Shown: piece by piece, positions 53,580 to 63,981 of the stretch | Position numbering within the stretch: position 1 is the first letter of the stretch | How the letters are laid out: every line of letters starts with the position of its first letter | From: Rhizobium sp. CB3090 | GTDB lineage: Bacteria > Pseudomonadota > Alphaproteobacteria > Rhizobiales > Rhizobiaceae | Assembly: GCF_029714285.1 (NCBI RefSeq) | Contig: NZ_CP121662.1 | Span: forward strand, 868,001 to 932,000 | Reading direction: 5' to 3' | Length of the DNA stretch: 64,000 nucleotides | Translations under genes and position numbers: made by a program | Notes under the pieces: generated by a model | Database searches by the model: none | The model's input: the letters and a program-made list of their open reading frames with translations, nothing else | What the model was told of the DNA's origin: nothing

Positions 53580-54431
53580 ATGGAAAATGCAATTCGTCAG
53601 AATCTTGTGTCGAGGCGGTATGCAAAGAACCGGGTGATGATGGCCTTGTCCTTCCTCGCGGCCATTCTCGGCATATTCTTTCTCAGCGTGATCCTTGTAA
53701 CCCTGCTTTATCGCGGCGTATCGGCTCTCAGCCTCGACGTGTTCACCATGTCGATCCCAGCCCAGGGCTCGCGCGGCGGCCTGATCAACGCAATCTACGG
53801 CACTGTGCTGGTCACGGGCTGCGCCATCCTGATCGCTGCGCCGATCGGCATTCTCGCCGGCACCTATCTGGTGGAATATGCCAACGGCACCAAGCTTGCC
53901 GAGGCTGCCAAGTTCATCAACGACATCCTGCTCTCCGCACCGTCGATCATCATCGGTGTGTTCGTCTACGGCCTCGTGGTCGTGCCCATGCACGGCAACT
54001 CTGCCATCGCCGGCATCCTCGCGCTGGCGCTGATCGCCCTTCCGGTCGTCAACCGCACGACGCAGGACATGCTGTTGCTGGTGCCAAATGCGCTCCGTGA
54101 GGCGACCGCTGCGCTCGGCGCGCCGCGCTGGAAATCCATGATGATGGTGATCTACCGTTCCGCCTGGACGGGCATCCTCACGGGCATCCTGCTGGCTGTC
54201 GCCCGTATCAGCGGCGAAACCGCGCCGCTTCTCTTCACGGCCGGTTACAGCAAATTCATGAATGCAGGCCTGACCGGTCCGATCGCCACGCTGCCGGTTG
54301 CCATCAATACGCTCGCCGCCGATGCCGGCGAGGATCTCAAACAACTTGCCTGGGCCGGCGCGCTGATCATCACCGTTGCCATCCTTGCCCTCAACATCCT
54401 TGCCCGTGTCTTGAGTGGGCGCCGCCAGTGA
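53580..54431 (+). CDS. pstA: Phosphate ABC transporter permease PstA
   Basis: A 283-residue permease with six helices. The EAA loop is [21 protein letters not shown] and [15 protein letters not shown] is typical of PstA. ATG 53580 begins 10 bases after the pstC stop; the open frame extends upstream into pstC. It ends where pstB begins, with the stop overlapping a possible GTG start of pstB. Confidence 0.96.
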   Translation: MENAIRQNLVSRRYAKNRVMMALSFLAAILGIFFLSVILVTLLYRGVSALSLDVFTMSIPAQGSRGGLINAIYGTVLVTGCAILIAAPIGILAGTYLVEYANGTKLAEAAKFINDILLSAPSIIIGVFVYGLVVVPMHGNSAIAGILALALIALPVVNRTTQDMLLLVPNALREATAALGAPRWKSMMMVIYRSAWTGILTGILLAVARISGETAPLLFTAGYSKFMNAGLTGPIATLPVAINTLAADAGEDLKQLAWAGALIITVAILALNILARVLSGRRQ

Positions 54432-54460
54432 CGCAGCCGCCGAACGATAGGAATGAAGCC

Positions 54461-55297
54461 ATGAACATGAGCGACAGCAATTTCCAGAGCGTCAACGCAC
54501 AGCCGGGGAAGGACGCCGTTTCCCAGTCAGGTCTCGGCACGCTCGCGAAACTTGAGGTGAAGAACCTCGATTTCACCTATCAGAACGGCCATCGCGTTCT
54601 GAAGGGTGTGAATATGAACATCCGCAAAAATGCGGTTACGGCCTTCATCGGCCCTTCGGGTTGCGGTAAGTCCACGCTGCTGCGCACCTTCAACCGGATG
54701 TATGATCTCTATCCAGGCCAGACGGTTTCGGGTGAGATTCGGCTGGACGGACGCAATATTCTCGCCAAGGACGTCGATCTGAACGATTTGCGCGCCAAGG
54801 TCGGCATGGTGTTCCAGAAGCCCACGCCATTCCCGATGTCGATCTATGAAAACGTCGCTTTCGGCATCCGCCTTTATGAGAAGATCTCCAAGGCGGAAAT
54901 GGACGTCCGCGTCGAAGCGGCGCTGACGGAAACAGCGTTGTGGAGTGAAGTGAAGGAAAAGCTGCACCAGAGCGGACTTGGCCTTTCCGGCGGCCAGCAG
55001 CAGCGTCTCTGCATCGCCCGCGCCATCGCTCTGCGTCCGGAAGTTCTGCTTCTCGACGAGCCGACCTCGGCTCTCGACCCGATCTCGACCGCCAAGGTCG
55101 AAGAATTGGTATCGCAGTTGAAGGGCGAGTTCACGATCGTCATCGTCACGCACAACATGCAGCAGGCAAGCCGCATCTCCGACAGCACCGCCTTCATGTA
55201 TCTCGGCGAGCTGATCGAATACGGCCCGACCGAACAGATTTTCCAGGCGCCGAAGGTCAAGCGCACGGAAGATTACATCACCGGCCGTTACGGCTGA
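54461..55297 (+). CDS. pstB: Phosphate ABC transporter ATPase PstB
   Basis: A 278-residue ATPase. Walker [10 protein letters not shown], signature [17 protein letters not shown], Walker [14 protein letters not shown] and switch His in [10 protein letters not shown] 54461 has AGGAA upstream; a GTG at 54428 overlapping the pstA stop is an alternative that adds 11 residues. No phoU or phoB follows, unlike many pst operons. Confidence 0.96.
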   Translation: MNMSDSNFQSVNAQPGKDAVSQSGLGTLAKLEVKNLDFTYQNGHRVLKGVNMNIRKNAVTAFIGPSGCGKSTLLRTFNRMYDLYPGQTVSGEIRLDGRNILAKDVDLNDLRAKVGMVFQKPTPFPMSIYENVAFGIRLYEKISKAEMDVRVEAALTETALWSEVKEKLHQSGLGLSGGQQQRLCIARAIALRPEVLLLDEPTSALDPISTAKVEELVSQLKGEFTIVIVTHNMQQASRISDSTAFMYLGELIEYGPTEQIFQAPKVKRTEDYITGRYG

Positions 55298-55427
55298 TAT
55301 GGCAGAGGCGGGCGTCTCCTGCTTCCCAGTGATTTTGCGATGGCGCGCCTGCCCGGCACGCCATTTTGCATTTTGGGCGAGGTTTCGTGACCCGGCTTTG
55401 AACGACATCAACGCCGTCGAACTTAAA

Positions 55428-56672
55428 TCACCAGGTCAATTCGAGCTTGTCCAGGCCGTGGAATTGATAGAGGTCCTTGACCTCCGGCGTCTTCTTGAGC
55501 TTCAGGCCGCGCAGGCGCTCGAACAGGATCGGCAGCACCGCATTCAGTTCCAGCCGCGCCAACGGCGCGCCGATGCAGAAGTGGATGCCGGCGCCGAAGG
55601 AGAGGTTGGGCGCTTCATTGCGGTCGGGTTTGAAGGCGAGGGGATTGGAGAATTTCGTTGGGTCCAGATTGGCGGCGGCGAGAATCAGCGCCACCTTGTC
55701 GCCACGCTGGAAGGAAACACCGTCGATCTCGGCCGGCTCCAGGCACCAGCGCTGAAATACATGCACAGGCGCGCAGATGCGCAGGGTTTCCTCGACCGTA
55801 CGCTCCGTCGTCGCCTCGTCCTTGAAGAGCTCGGCCGGTGCGTAGCCGCTCTCCAGAATGACGCGAACGGAATTGCCGATCTGGTGCACCGTCGCCTCAT
55901 GGCCGGCATTGAGCAGCACGATCGTCGTCGAGACCAGCTCGTCTTCCGTCAGATACTGGCCCTTATGCTCTGTGGTGATCATATGCGTGAGGAGATCGTC
56001 GCGCGGATTGGCGCGGCGCTCGCGAATGACTGTTTTCACGTAGTCGGCAAATTCCTTGGCCGCCTGATCGGCAGCAATCTCGTCCTCGGGCGTACGGCCG
56101 AATATGTACATGCGCACATAGGCATGCGACCATTTCAGCAACTGTGGCCCCATCTCTTCCGGAATGCCGATCATACGGGCGATCATCGTGACGGGAATGA
56201 TGTCGGCAAAGGCCGACAGCAGTTCGACTTCGCCTTTTTTCTCGAAATTGTCGATCAGCCGGTTGGCGAGCTCCGCCAGCTCCGGCTTCATCTTCTCGAC
56301 GTGACGGGAGACGAAGGCGCGATTGACGAGGGTTCTGAGCCGCGTGTGTTCCGGCGGCTCGATTTCGAGAAGCGAATGCTGTTCGGCAAGATCGAAGTTC
56401 TTCAGGTGCGGCTGCGGCGCAGGGAGGCCGAGTTCTTCGCGGTCGGCGATGTGCAGGATCTGCCGGCCGAAGCGGCGGTCGCGCAGCAGGCCGTTCACGT
56501 GATCATAGCCGGTGAAATACCATTGCTGCTGCTGTTCCCAATAGAAGGTGGGACATTCGGCATGCAAGGCGGCATAGACGGCATTCGGATTGTTGTAGAA
56601 GGCGGGATCGCGGGCATTGAGGGACACGCGACGCGCCACGGGATCGATGGAGAAAACGGAGGATGTGGTCAT
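55428..56672 (-). CDS. Cytochrome P450
   Basis: A 414-residue soluble bacterial P450. The I-helix oxygen-binding motif is AGHEAT, the K-helix ExxR is in EETLRICAPVHVFQRW, and the heme loop FGAGIHFCIGAPLAR carries the axial Cys366. Probably a hydroxylase of a hydrophobic small molecule; no ferredoxin or reductase gene is adjacent, and the substrate is unknown. It converges with pstB. Confidence 0.95.
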   Translation of the reverse strand: MTTSSVFSIDPVARRVSLNARDPAFYNNPNAVYAALHAECPTFYWEQQQQWYFTGYDHVNGLLRDRRFGRQILHIADREELGLPAPQPHLKNFDLAEQHSLLEIEPPEHTRLRTLVNRAFVSRHVEKMKPELAELANRLIDNFEKKGEVELLSAFADIIPVTMIARMIGIPEEMGPQLLKWSHAYVRMYIFGRTPEDEIAADQAAKEFADYVKTVIRERRANPRDDLLTHMITTEHKGQYLTEDELVSTTIVLLNAGHEATVHQIGNSVRVILESGYAPAELFKDEATTERTVEETLRICAPVHVFQRWCLEPAEIDGVSFQRGDKVALILAAANLDPTKFSNPLAFKPDRNEAPNLSFGAGIHFCIGAPLARLELNAVLPILFERLRGLKLKKTPEVKDLYQFHGLDKLELTW

Positions 56673-56713
56673 GACGAAAGGATTATCGGAATAAATCGGC
56701 CGGGAAAAGACCG

Positions 56714-57967
56714 TTACATCCGCGACAAAGTGCCGAGGCGGCGCAGCGCATGGATTTGATCGTCGAGCGTCGGCACAAGTTCACCGCCGTTCGGATCGGG
56801 CGGCGTATCCGTAGCCATTGCCGCTTCAGCCTCGCTGAAGACGATCGTGCAATTGCGGCCGGCGCGCTTGGCGGCATAAAGCGCCCGATCGGCGGCGGAA
56901 ACCAGCCGATCCCAATTCGCGGTTTCGCATGGCATGATCGCCAGGCCGATACTGACGGTCGCCGGCACCAATGAGCGGCCGGCAAGCAGCGGCACCCGGC
57001 AGAACTCCGTGCGGATAGTCTCGGCGATCGCCTCCGCCTCCGCCTGGTCGTCGACAAGGATGAAGGCGGTGAATTCTTCGCCGCCCATGCGGCCGAATGC
57101 GCCGCTGCGAGGCACGAACTGCCGTCCGATACGCGCGAATTCGGCAAGCACGATATCGCCCGTCTGGTGACCATAACGGTCGTTGATCGCCTTGAAATGA
57201 TCGAGATCGAATAGCAGCGTGGCGATCTTCTGCGAGTCTTTCTTAGGCTTTCCGGCGACAAGCTCGAAAAAGTCCTGCAGGCCGCGTCGGTTCAAAACGC
57301 CCGTCAGCGTATCCGTGATCGAGATCGCCCGCCAGCGTCGTTCGGATCGTTCCATCATCAGCCTGCCGCTGAGCGCGATTGCCGTTGTGATCAGCAGCGC
57401 GCTGCCAAGGGCGGAGTAGCTGCGATAGTTCAGCGCATCCTGGAGGCTGGGCTGCAGAAGCGTCATCGATATGGCGGAAACGAAGCAAAGGCAGGCGAGC
57501 GCCATGAAAACGAAGCCGAGCTGACCGCGCACCCCCTCGCGCCGGCCTTCCGCCGGGCGAATCGAAGAGGCGAGCAGCGTCGCGCCGACAGCGCCGGCGA
57601 GATCGTAAAGGATGACGCGATTGACGTAGCTCTCGTGAATCCAAGGCAGTTCGACGCCGGCAAACCAGATGAGCGGCGGGAACAGCGCCCGCCAGTCCAG
57701 CCTGCGATTGTCCAGCCAGCAAAAGCCCGCGATCCACGCGCTTTCGCCGAGCAGGGCGACGCCGTTGCCGACTTCGATCGACAGGAAGTCCGGAATGAAA
57801 CCGCGCGCTGCCACAAGCGCGAACCCGACGGCGCTGACGGTGAAGCCCAGCGCCCACATCAAATAGGCAGGCGTCTGGCGATCATGCCGCCAGGCAAAGA
57901 AAAGCACGGTTGCGAGCGTAAGCGCCTCCGAACACCAGATGGTGAGGCCCGTGGTGATATTGAGCAC
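56714..57967 (-). CDS. Membrane diguanylate cyclase (GGDEF) without I-site
   Basis: About 417 residues: seven or so N-terminal membrane helices (about 1-200) and a C-terminal GGDEF domain making cyclic di-GMP. The active loop is GGEEF at about 295-299, with DTLTGVLNRRGL and LLFDLDHFKAINDRYGH before it. The product-inhibition site RxxD six residues earlier is absent (PRSG), so feedback inhibition is probably missing. It starts at GTG 57967 with GGAG upstream (11-base spacing); the frame is open to 58045. Confidence 0.88.
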   Translation of the reverse strand: MLNITTGLTIWCSEALTLATVLFFAWRHDRQTPAYLMWALGFTVSAVGFALVAARGFIPDFLSIEVGNGVALLGESAWIAGFCWLDNRRLDWRALFPPLIWFAGVELPWIHESYVNRVILYDLAGAVGATLLASSIRPAEGRREGVRGQLGFVFMALACLCFVSAISMTLLQPSLQDALNYRSYSALGSALLITTAIALSGRLMMERSERRWRAISITDTLTGVLNRRGLQDFFELVAGKPKKDSQKIATLLFDLDHFKAINDRYGHQTGDIVLAEFARIGRQFVPRSGAFGRMGGEEFTAFILVDDQAEAEAIAETIRTEFCRVPLLAGRSLVPATVSIGLAIMPCETANWDRLVSAADRALYAAKRAGRNCTIVFSEAEAAMATDTPPDPNGGELVPTLDDQIHALRRLGTLSRM

Positions 57968-58376
57968 GATATGCGTTTCTCCTTTACCGTGGCGCGTATA
58001 TCGTCTGCGCAAGGGACGCGGTAACGCTTGCAATGGAGGCATCATCGCTGAATAAGATGGTGAGTTCCTTAAGTCGCTTGGTAAATTTTACCTGCGCATC
58101 GGATTGATGCTGTGCCAACCTCGTCTGCGTTTCATCTTTCGTTCACCCTGCAGTTGGGAAAAGCGGTGGACCGCGCGCAGTGCATCATCGGATCTATTGG
58201 CAGGGGGAAATCAGCGGTTAGAAACGCTTCCTCAACATCTCCTGGGCCATTAGTCCTTTTTGACGTTATCCTGTCGCGCGTCTTGAAGTGCAGGGCAGTG
58301 ACACTCTATGTAGGGTAAGGGATTTTATTCGATTCCCGGCATTTCGCCGTCGGGGCAAGTTTGGTAAAGGACGCAC
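57968..58376. other. Promoter region between the GGDEF gene and clpP
   Basis: About 410 bases without a gene. It contains a small palindrome GGTAAA-T-TTTACC at 58080-58092 and the heat-shock-like clpP promoter at 58282-58314. Confidence 0.6.
58282..58314 (+). promoter_or_regulatory. Heat-shock-type (RpoH) promoter of clpP
   Basis: CTTG at 58282-58285 and TCTATGTAGG at 58305-58314, 19 bases apart. This is close to the alphaproteobacterial sigma-32 pattern CTTG-(17-18)-CYTATNTNNG, with one mismatch in the -10 part. It lies about 65 bases before the clpP start. Confidence 0.6.
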
Positions 58377-59009
58377 ATGAGAAATCCAGTCGATACAGCT
58401 ATGGCTCTGGTGCCGATGGTTGTTGAGCAGACCAACCGCGGGGAACGGTCTTACGACATCTATTCTCGCCTGCTGAAGGAACGCATCATCTTCCTGACAG
58501 GCCCGGTCGAAGATCAGATGGCAACGCTGGTCTGCGCCCAGCTTCTTTTCCTCGAGGCGGAAAACCCGAAGAAAGAGATCGCGCTCTACATCAATTCGCC
58601 GGGCGGCGTCGTCACGGCCGGCATGGCAATCTACGACACCATGCAGTTCATCAAGCCCGCCGTATCGACGCTTTGCATCGGCCAGGCGGCGTCCATGGGC
58701 TCGCTGCTGCTGGCGGCCGGCGATAAGGACATGCGTTTCGCGACGCCGAATTCGCGCATCATGGTTCACCAGCCTTCCGGCGGTTTCCAGGGGCAGGCTT
58801 CGGACATCGAACGTCACGCCCGCGACATCATCAAGATGAAGCGCCGCCTGAATGAGGTTTATGTCAAACATTGCGGCCGTACCTACGAAGAGGTGGAGCA
58901 GACGCTCGATCGTGACCATTTCATGTCCTCCGAGGAAGCCAAGGATTGGGGTCTGATCGACAAGGTGCTGACGTCCCGTACTGAAATGGAAGGGGAAACC
59001 CCCGCCTGA
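58377..59009 (+). CDS. clpP: ATP-dependent Clp protease proteolytic subunit
   Basis: A 210-residue serine protease that forms the tetradecameric barrel capped by ClpX or ClpA. Catalytic triad Ser106 ([10 protein letters not shown]), His131 (MVHQPSGG) and Asp180 (LDRDHFMS), with the same spacing as in E. coli. ATG 58377 precedes the usual propeptide-like N-terminus. clpX follows 303 bases downstream with room for its own promoter. Confidence 0.97.
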   Translation: MRNPVDTAMALVPMVVEQTNRGERSYDIYSRLLKERIIFLTGPVEDQMATLVCAQLLFLEAENPKKEIALYINSPGGVVTAGMAIYDTMQFIKPAVSTLCIGQAASMGSLLLAAGDKDMRFATPNSRIMVHQPSGGFQGQASDIERHARDIIKMKRRLNEVYVKHCGRTYEEVEQTLDRDHFMSSEEAKDWGLIDKVLTSRTEMEGETPA

Positions 59010-59312
59010 GTTATCCAAGGGCGGTGTCTTCTACGCCACAGTTCTATCCCATTTGTGATCGAATAGGGGTTTAATGTGGTGTAGAACACGGTAATAGTAA
59101 GCGTTAATGCTATGTAGCGAATTTATGACATAGCATTCGGCATTCGAAGGGGGATTCGTTGCCACCGCAGCCCGGGTATGTGGTCTGGGCTACGTTCAGT
59201 ACCCCGAAGAGCGCCGCGATCTGCTGATGAAACGAGGGGCAGGTCCGGTGGGCGCAGTGAGTGGACCGCGATTTCAATCTGAAAATCAGCGGCGTGCTGG
59301 AAGGAAAATGAT
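59010..59312. other. clpP-clpX intergenic region
   Basis: 303 bases without a gene. A distinctly AT-rich stretch at 59068-59140 probably contains the clpX promoter. No strong terminator or operator was identified. Confidence 0.5.
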
Positions 59313-60590
59313 ATGAGCAAAGTCAGCGGCAGCAACGGCGGCGACTCCAAGAATACCCTGTATTGTTCATTCTGCGGCAAGAGCCAGCATGAAGTGCGGA
59401 AGCTGATCGCCGGACCGACCGTCTTCATCTGCGATGAGTGCGTCGAGCTCTGCATGGACATCATCCGCGAGGAAAACAAATCCTCGATGGTGAAATCCCG
59501 TGACGGCGTGCCGACACCGCAGGATATCATCAAGGTTCTCGACGAATACGTCATCGGCCAGAGGCAGGCGAAGAAGATCCTGTCGGTGGCCGTTCACAAC
59601 CACTACAAGCGTCTCGCACATGCGTCCAAGAACGGCGATGTCGAATTGGCGAAGTCGAACATCATGCTCGTCGGACCGACCGGCTGCGGCAAGACCTATC
59701 TTGCGCAGACGCTGGCCCGCATCATCGACGTGCCTTTCACCATGGCTGACGCAACGACGCTGACCGAAGCCGGCTATGTCGGTGAAGATGTCGAAAACAT
59801 CATCCTGAAGCTGCTGCAGGCTGCCGACTACAACGTCGAGCGCGCCCAGCGCGGCATCGTCTACATCGATGAAGTCGACAAGATTTCGCGCAAGTCGGAC
59901 AACCCGTCGATCACCCGCGACGTGTCGGGCGAAGGCGTCCAGCAGGCGCTGTTGAAGATCATGGAAGGCACGGTCGCTTCGGTTCCTCCCCAGGGTGGCC
60001 GCAAGCATCCGCAGCAGGAATTCCTGCAAGTTGACACGACGAACATCCTGTTCATCTGCGGCGGCGCTTTTGCTGGTCTCGACAAGATCATCTCCGCCCG
60101 CGGCGAAAAGACCTCGATCGGCTTCAGTGCCGCAGTCAAGGCGCCCGATGACCGCCGTGTTGGCGAAGTGCTGCGCGAACTGGAGCCGGAAGACCTGGTC
60201 AAGTTCGGCCTGATCCCGGAATTCATCGGCCGTCTGCCTGTTCTGGCGACGCTGGAAGACCTGGACGAGGATGCATTGATCCAGATCCTGTCGGAACCCA
60301 AGAACGCGCTCGTCAAGCAGTATCAGCGCCTGTTCGAGATGGAAGACGTCGAGCTGACCTTCCACGAGGATGCGTTGCGCGAAATCGCTCGCAAGGCGAT
60401 CGTGCGCAAGACCGGCGCTCGCGGCCTGCGCTCGATCATGGAAAAGATCCTGCTCGACACCATGTTCGATTTGCCGGCGCTGGAAGGTGTTCGCGAAGTG
60501 GTCATCTCCGAAGAGGTCGTTCGCGGCTCTGCCCGTCCGCTTTACATTTATGCTGATCGGCAGGAAGAAAAGGCCAACGCCACCGCCTGA
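59313..60590 (+). CDS. clpX: ATP-dependent Clp protease ATP-binding subunit ClpX
   Basis: A 425-residue AAA+ unfoldase. The N-terminal zinc finger uses Cys18, Cys21, Cys40 and Cys43 ([15 protein letters not shown]). Walker [10 protein letters not shown], Walker [10 protein letters not shown], the IGF loop for ClpP docking is IGFSAA, and the pore loop is GYVGEDV. A terminator follows. Confidence 0.98.
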   Translation: MSKVSGSNGGDSKNTLYCSFCGKSQHEVRKLIAGPTVFICDECVELCMDIIREENKSSMVKSRDGVPTPQDIIKVLDEYVIGQRQAKKILSVAVHNHYKRLAHASKNGDVELAKSNIMLVGPTGCGKTYLAQTLARIIDVPFTMADATTLTEAGYVGEDVENIILKLLQAADYNVERAQRGIVYIDEVDKISRKSDNPSITRDVSGEGVQQALLKIMEGTVASVPPQGGRKHPQQEFLQVDTTNILFICGGAFAGLDKIISARGEKTSIGFSAAVKAPDDRRVGEVLRELEPEDLVKFGLIPEFIGRLPVLATLEDLDEDALIQILSEPKNALVKQYQRLFEMEDVELTFHEDALREIARKAIVRKTGARGLRSIMEKILLDTMFDLPALEGVREVVISEEVVRGSARPLYIYADRQEEKANATA

Positions 60591-60614
60591 TCGCCAGATT
60601 TGCGGCTTAATTTC

Positions 60615-60640
60615 GGGGCTCGTCGTTGACGGGCCCCTTT
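60615..60640 (+). terminator. Terminator after clpX
   Basis: GGGGCTCGTC (60615-60624) pairs with GACGGGCCCC (60628-60637), one G-T pair, around GTT, followed by TTT. Confidence 0.75.
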
Positions 60641-60889
60641 CTATTTGAAAAATCGTGCAGTTTCCTGATAAAGTCCGGGATAAGCTTGATGGGACGCCGA
60701 CTAGACCGGTTGTTAAGAGCGCCCGCCGCGGCCATGATGGCGTGATTCTGGAGATCATCGGCGGATATGTGGATTTGCGTCCGCGAACCGCGTTGCCGGC
60801 GATGTTCGAGTAGCCGGGGTCCGGTGTTTGTTGTGCGTTCCTCCTCGTGATATGCGCGTTTTCGTGACCCGACGGCGCGTCTTGCACGA

Positions 60890-60918
60890 CTTGAAATGAT
60901 TGATGTGAAACTCCACTT
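60890..60918 (+). promoter_or_regulatory. Heat-shock-type promoter candidate of lon
   Basis: CTTGAAA at 60890-60896 and CTCCACTT at 60911-60918, 14 bases apart. This is near the enteric sigma-32 pattern CTTGAAA-N(11-15)-CCCCATNT, with mismatches in the -10 half. About 80 bases before lon. Confidence 0.5.
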
Positions 60919-60998
60919 CTAACCCAAGTGAGAGAGCCGGCTAATTCCCCCCCAAGCCGGCAGAGAGCCCGGGAACGGGACGACGGAAAGGAAATGAC

Positions 60999-63419
60999 AT
61001 GACTAAGAAAACGTCTGCGGCAAATGAGAGCATTGCCTATCCGGTATTGCCATTGCGCGACATCGTGGTTTTCCCCCACATGATCGTGCCGCTGTTCGTC
61101 GGACGGGAGAAGTCCATCCGGGCGCTTGAAGAGGTCATGGGGTCCGACAAGCAGATCATGCTCGTCACCCAGATCAACGCCAGCGACGACGATCCCGCCC
61201 CGGACGCAATTCATAGGGTTGGCACCGTAGCCAATGTGCTGCAGCTCCTGAAGCTCCCCGATGGCACCGTCAAGGTGCTGGTCGAAGGTCGGGCACGCGC
61301 AGAGATCGATTCTTACACGGGCCGCGAGGATTTTTACGAAGCCCTCGGCCATGTCCTGAATGAGCCGAATGAAGATCCGGTCGAACTGGAAGCGCTGAGC
61401 CGCTCGGTCGTTTCGGAATTCGAAAGCTACGTGAAGCTCAACAAGAAGATTTCGCCGGAAGTGGTCGGTGCGGCCAGCCAGATCGACGACTATTCGAAGC
61501 TCGCCGATACCGTTGCTTCGCACCTGTCGATCAAGATCACCGAGAAGCAGGAGATGCTGGAAACCACTAGCGTCAAGGGCCGCCTAGAAAAGGCGCTCGG
61601 CTTCATGGAAGGCGAGATTTCGGTTCTGCAGGTCGAAAAGCGTATCCGCTCGCGCGTCAAGCGCCAGATGGAGAAGACCCAGCGCGAATACTACCTGAAT
61701 GAGCAGATGAAGGCGATCCAGAAGGAACTTGGCGACGGCGAGGAAGGCCGCGACGAGATGGCCGAACTGGAAGAGCGCATCTCGAAGACGAAGCTCTCCA
61801 AGGAAGCCAAGGAAAAGGCCGATACGGAGCTGAAGAAGCTGCGTCAGATGAGCCCGATGTCTGCGGAAGCTACCGTCGTGCGCAACTATCTCGACTGGTT
61901 GCTGGGTATCCCCTGGCATAAGAAATCGAAGATCAAGACCGATCTGAACAATGCCGAGAAGATCCTCGAAGCCGATCATTTCGGTCTCGAGAAGGTCAAG
62001 GAGCGCATCGTCGAATATCTGGCCGTTCAGGCTCGTGCCACCAAGATCAAGGGCCCGATCCTGTGCCTCGTCGGCCCTCCGGGCGTCGGCAAGACCTCGC
62101 TCGCTCAGTCGATCGCCAAGGCGACCGGCCGTGAGTACGTTCGCATGGCGCTTGGTGGCGTTCGGGACGAAGCTGAAATCCGCGGTCACCGCCGCACCTA
62201 TATCGGCTCGATGCCCGGCAAGGTCATCCAGTCGATGAAGAAGGCCAAGAAGTCTAACCCGCTCTTCCTGCTCGACGAGATCGATAAGCTCGGCCAGGAC
62301 TATCGCGGCGATCCGTCTTCGGCTTTGCTGGAAGTGCTGGACCCGGCGCAGAACTCGACCTTCATGGATCACTACCTGGAAGTCGAATATGATCTGTCTG
62401 ATGTGATGTTCATCACGACGGCGAATACGCTGAACATCCCTGCGCCGCTGATGGACCGCATGGAGATCATCCGTATCGCCGGCTACACCGAAGACGAGAA
62501 GCGCGAAATCGCTAAGCGGCACCTGCTGCCGAAGGCCATTAAGGAACATGCGCTGCAGCCGAATGAATTTTCGGTCAGCGACGACGCCCTGATGGCGATC
62601 AGCCAGCAATATACCCGTGAAGCCGGTGTGCGTAACTTCGAACGCGAATTGATGAAGCTCGCCCGCAAGGCGGTCACCGAGATCATCAAGGGCAAGACCA
62701 AGTCCGTCGCGGTCACCGCTGCGAATATCGATGAATATCTCGGCGTTCCGCGCTTCCGCCATGGCGAAGCCGAGCGGGACGATCAGGTCGGTGTCGTAAC
62801 GGGCCTCGCATGGACGGAAGTCGGCGGCGAGCTGCTGACGATCGAAGGCGTGATGATGCCGGGCAAGGGCCGCATGACGGTCACCGGCAACCTGAAGGAA
62901 GTCATGAAGGAATCGATTTCCGCGGCGGCTTCTTATGTCCGCTCGCGCGCCGTCGATTTCGGCGTCCAGCCGCCGCTCTTCGACAAGAGCGACATCCACG
63001 TGCACGTGCCGGAAGGTGCGACGCCGAAGGATGGCCCCTCGGCCGGCGTTGCCATGGCGACCGCCATCGTCTCGATCATGACCGGCATCCCGGTTTCCAA
63101 GGATGTCGCCATGACCGGTGAAATCACGCTGCGCGGCCGCGTGCTGCCGATCGGCGGCCTGAAGGAAAAGCTGCTTGCAGCGCTTCGCGGCGGCATCAAG
63201 AAGGTGCTGATTCCGGAGGAAAACGCCAAGGATCTGGCGGAGATTCCGGACAACGTGAAGAACAACATGGAGATCGTCCCGGTATCCCGCATGGGCGAGG
63301 TAATCAAGCATGCGCTCGTGCGCAGGCCCGAGCCGATCGAATGGGACGGCACCGTCGAAACGCCCGTGATCGCAACGGTTGAAGGCGTCGATGATGTGGG
63401 GGCGGCCATCGCCCACTAG
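60999..63419 (+). CDS. lon: ATP-dependent Lon protease
   Basis: An 806-residue AAA+ serine protease that degrades damaged and regulatory proteins. N-terminal substrate domain from [15 protein letters not shown]; Walker [10 protein letters not shown]; Walker [12 protein letters not shown]; catalytic dyad Ser681 ([10 protein letters not shown]) and Lys724 (IGGLKEKLL). GGAAAGGAA is the ribosome site. Length is standard. A perfect-stem terminator follows. Confidence 0.98.
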   Translation: MTKKTSAANESIAYPVLPLRDIVVFPHMIVPLFVGREKSIRALEEVMGSDKQIMLVTQINASDDDPAPDAIHRVGTVANVLQLLKLPDGTVKVLVEGRARAEIDSYTGREDFYEALGHVLNEPNEDPVELEALSRSVVSEFESYVKLNKKISPEVVGAASQIDDYSKLADTVASHLSIKITEKQEMLETTSVKGRLEKALGFMEGEISVLQVEKRIRSRVKRQMEKTQREYYLNEQMKAIQKELGDGEEGRDEMAELEERISKTKLSKEAKEKADTELKKLRQMSPMSAEATVVRNYLDWLLGIPWHKKSKIKTDLNNAEKILEADHFGLEKVKERIVEYLAVQARATKIKGPILCLVGPPGVGKTSLAQSIAKATGREYVRMALGGVRDEAEIRGHRRTYIGSMPGKVIQSMKKAKKSNPLFLLDEIDKLGQDYRGDPSSALLEVLDPAQNSTFMDHYLEVEYDLSDVMFITTANTLNIPAPLMDRMEIIRIAGYTEDEKREIAKRHLLPKAIKEHALQPNEFSVSDDALMAISQQYTREAGVRNFERELMKLARKAVTEIIKGKTKSVAVTAANIDEYLGVPRFRHGEAERDDQVGVVTGLAWTEVGGELLTIEGVMMPGKGRMTVTGNLKEVMKESISAAASYVRSRAVDFGVQPPLFDKSDIHVHVPEGATPKDGPSAGVAMATAIVSIMTGIPVSKDVAMTGEITLRGRVLPIGGLKEKLLAALRGGIKKVLIPEENAKDLAEIPDNVKNNMEIVPVSRMGEVIKHALVRRPEPIEWDGTVETPVIATVEGVDDVGAAIAH

Positions 63420-63461
63420 GCTTGGTTGAGCCTCATTTGCGCCGAATTGACATAAAACCAG

Positions 63462-63492
63462 AAAAGACCGGCATTTTTGCCGGTCTTTTTTT
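63462..63492 (+). terminator. Terminator after lon
   Basis: AAAAGACCGGCA (63462-63473) pairs with TGCCGGTCTTTT (63478-63489) around TTTT, followed by T residues to 63492. Confidence 0.93.
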
Positions 63493-63625
63493 GTGAAAAG
63501 CTTTTGGCGGCGCTTGCTTTTCCTTGATTTGCAGGGCTTTTGGGGGTTGCGGCGGGCTGGAGCACTCGTATTCTGCGCCCCGCTTACAAGATGAGTCGTT
63601 TCATACCAGAGAAAGGGGTGGAAAC

Positions 63626-63901
63626 ATGAACAAGAATGAGCTCGTGTCCGCAGTGGCCGAGAAGGCCGGTATCACGAAGGCTGACGCTGCTTCCGCTGTT
63701 GACGCTGTTTTCGATACCGTGCAGTCTGAACTGAAGAAGGGCGGCGACATTCGTCTCGCAGGTTTCGGCAGCTTCACCGTTTCCCACCGTGCAGCTACGA
63801 AGGGCCGTAACCCGTCCACCGGCGCTGAGGTTGATATCGCGGCTCGCAACGTGCCGAAGTTCACGCCCGGCAAGGGCCTGAAGGACGCCGTCAACGGCTG
63901 A
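63626..63901 (+). CDS. hupB: DNA-binding protein HU
   Basis: A 91-residue histone-like DNA-bending protein. N-terminus NKNELVSAVAEKAGITKAD, strand region GGDIRLAGFGSFTVSHRAA, and DNA arm KGRNPSTGAEVDIAARNVPKF. ATG 63626 with AAAGGGG upstream; the frame is open further. The lon-hupB order is conserved in many proteobacteria. Confidence 0.97.
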   Translation: MNKNELVSAVAEKAGITKADAASAVDAVFDTVQSELKKGGDIRLAGFGSFTVSHRAATKGRNPSTGAEVDIAARNVPKFTPGKGLKDAVNG

Positions 63902-63952
63902 TACTCGTTTCCACCCGCCTCCCAGAAGATGATTTTGGAGGTGGAAGGTATA

Positions 63953-63981
63953 GGGGTCCGAACTTTCGGGCCCCTTTTTTT
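63953..63981 (+). terminator. Terminator after hupB
   Basis: GGGGTCCG (63953-63960) pairs with CGGGCCCC (63967-63974), one G-T pair, followed by TTTTTTT at 63975-63981. Confidence 0.85.

Larger units (their letters stand above)
60591..60998. other. clpX-lon intergenic region
   Basis: About 400 bases with no convincing gene. It contains the clpX terminator (60615-60640) and a heat-shock-like promoter (60890-60918); a run of C at 60950-60955 precedes the lon ribosome site. Confidence 0.6.

Noticed and set aside
55299..56759. Plus-strand open frame (486 codons) opposite the P450 gene
   Set aside because: The P450 on the other strand has intact heme and ExxR motifs; the plus frame has only biased composition.
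59367..61523. Very long minus-strand open frame (718 codons) across clpX and lon
   Set aside because: It spans two well-defined plus-strand genes and their spacer; composition is typical of codon-bias shadows.
61584..63416. Minus-strand open frame (610 codons) opposite lon
   Set aside because: Same shadow effect; no recognisable motif, while lon has all catalytic residues.
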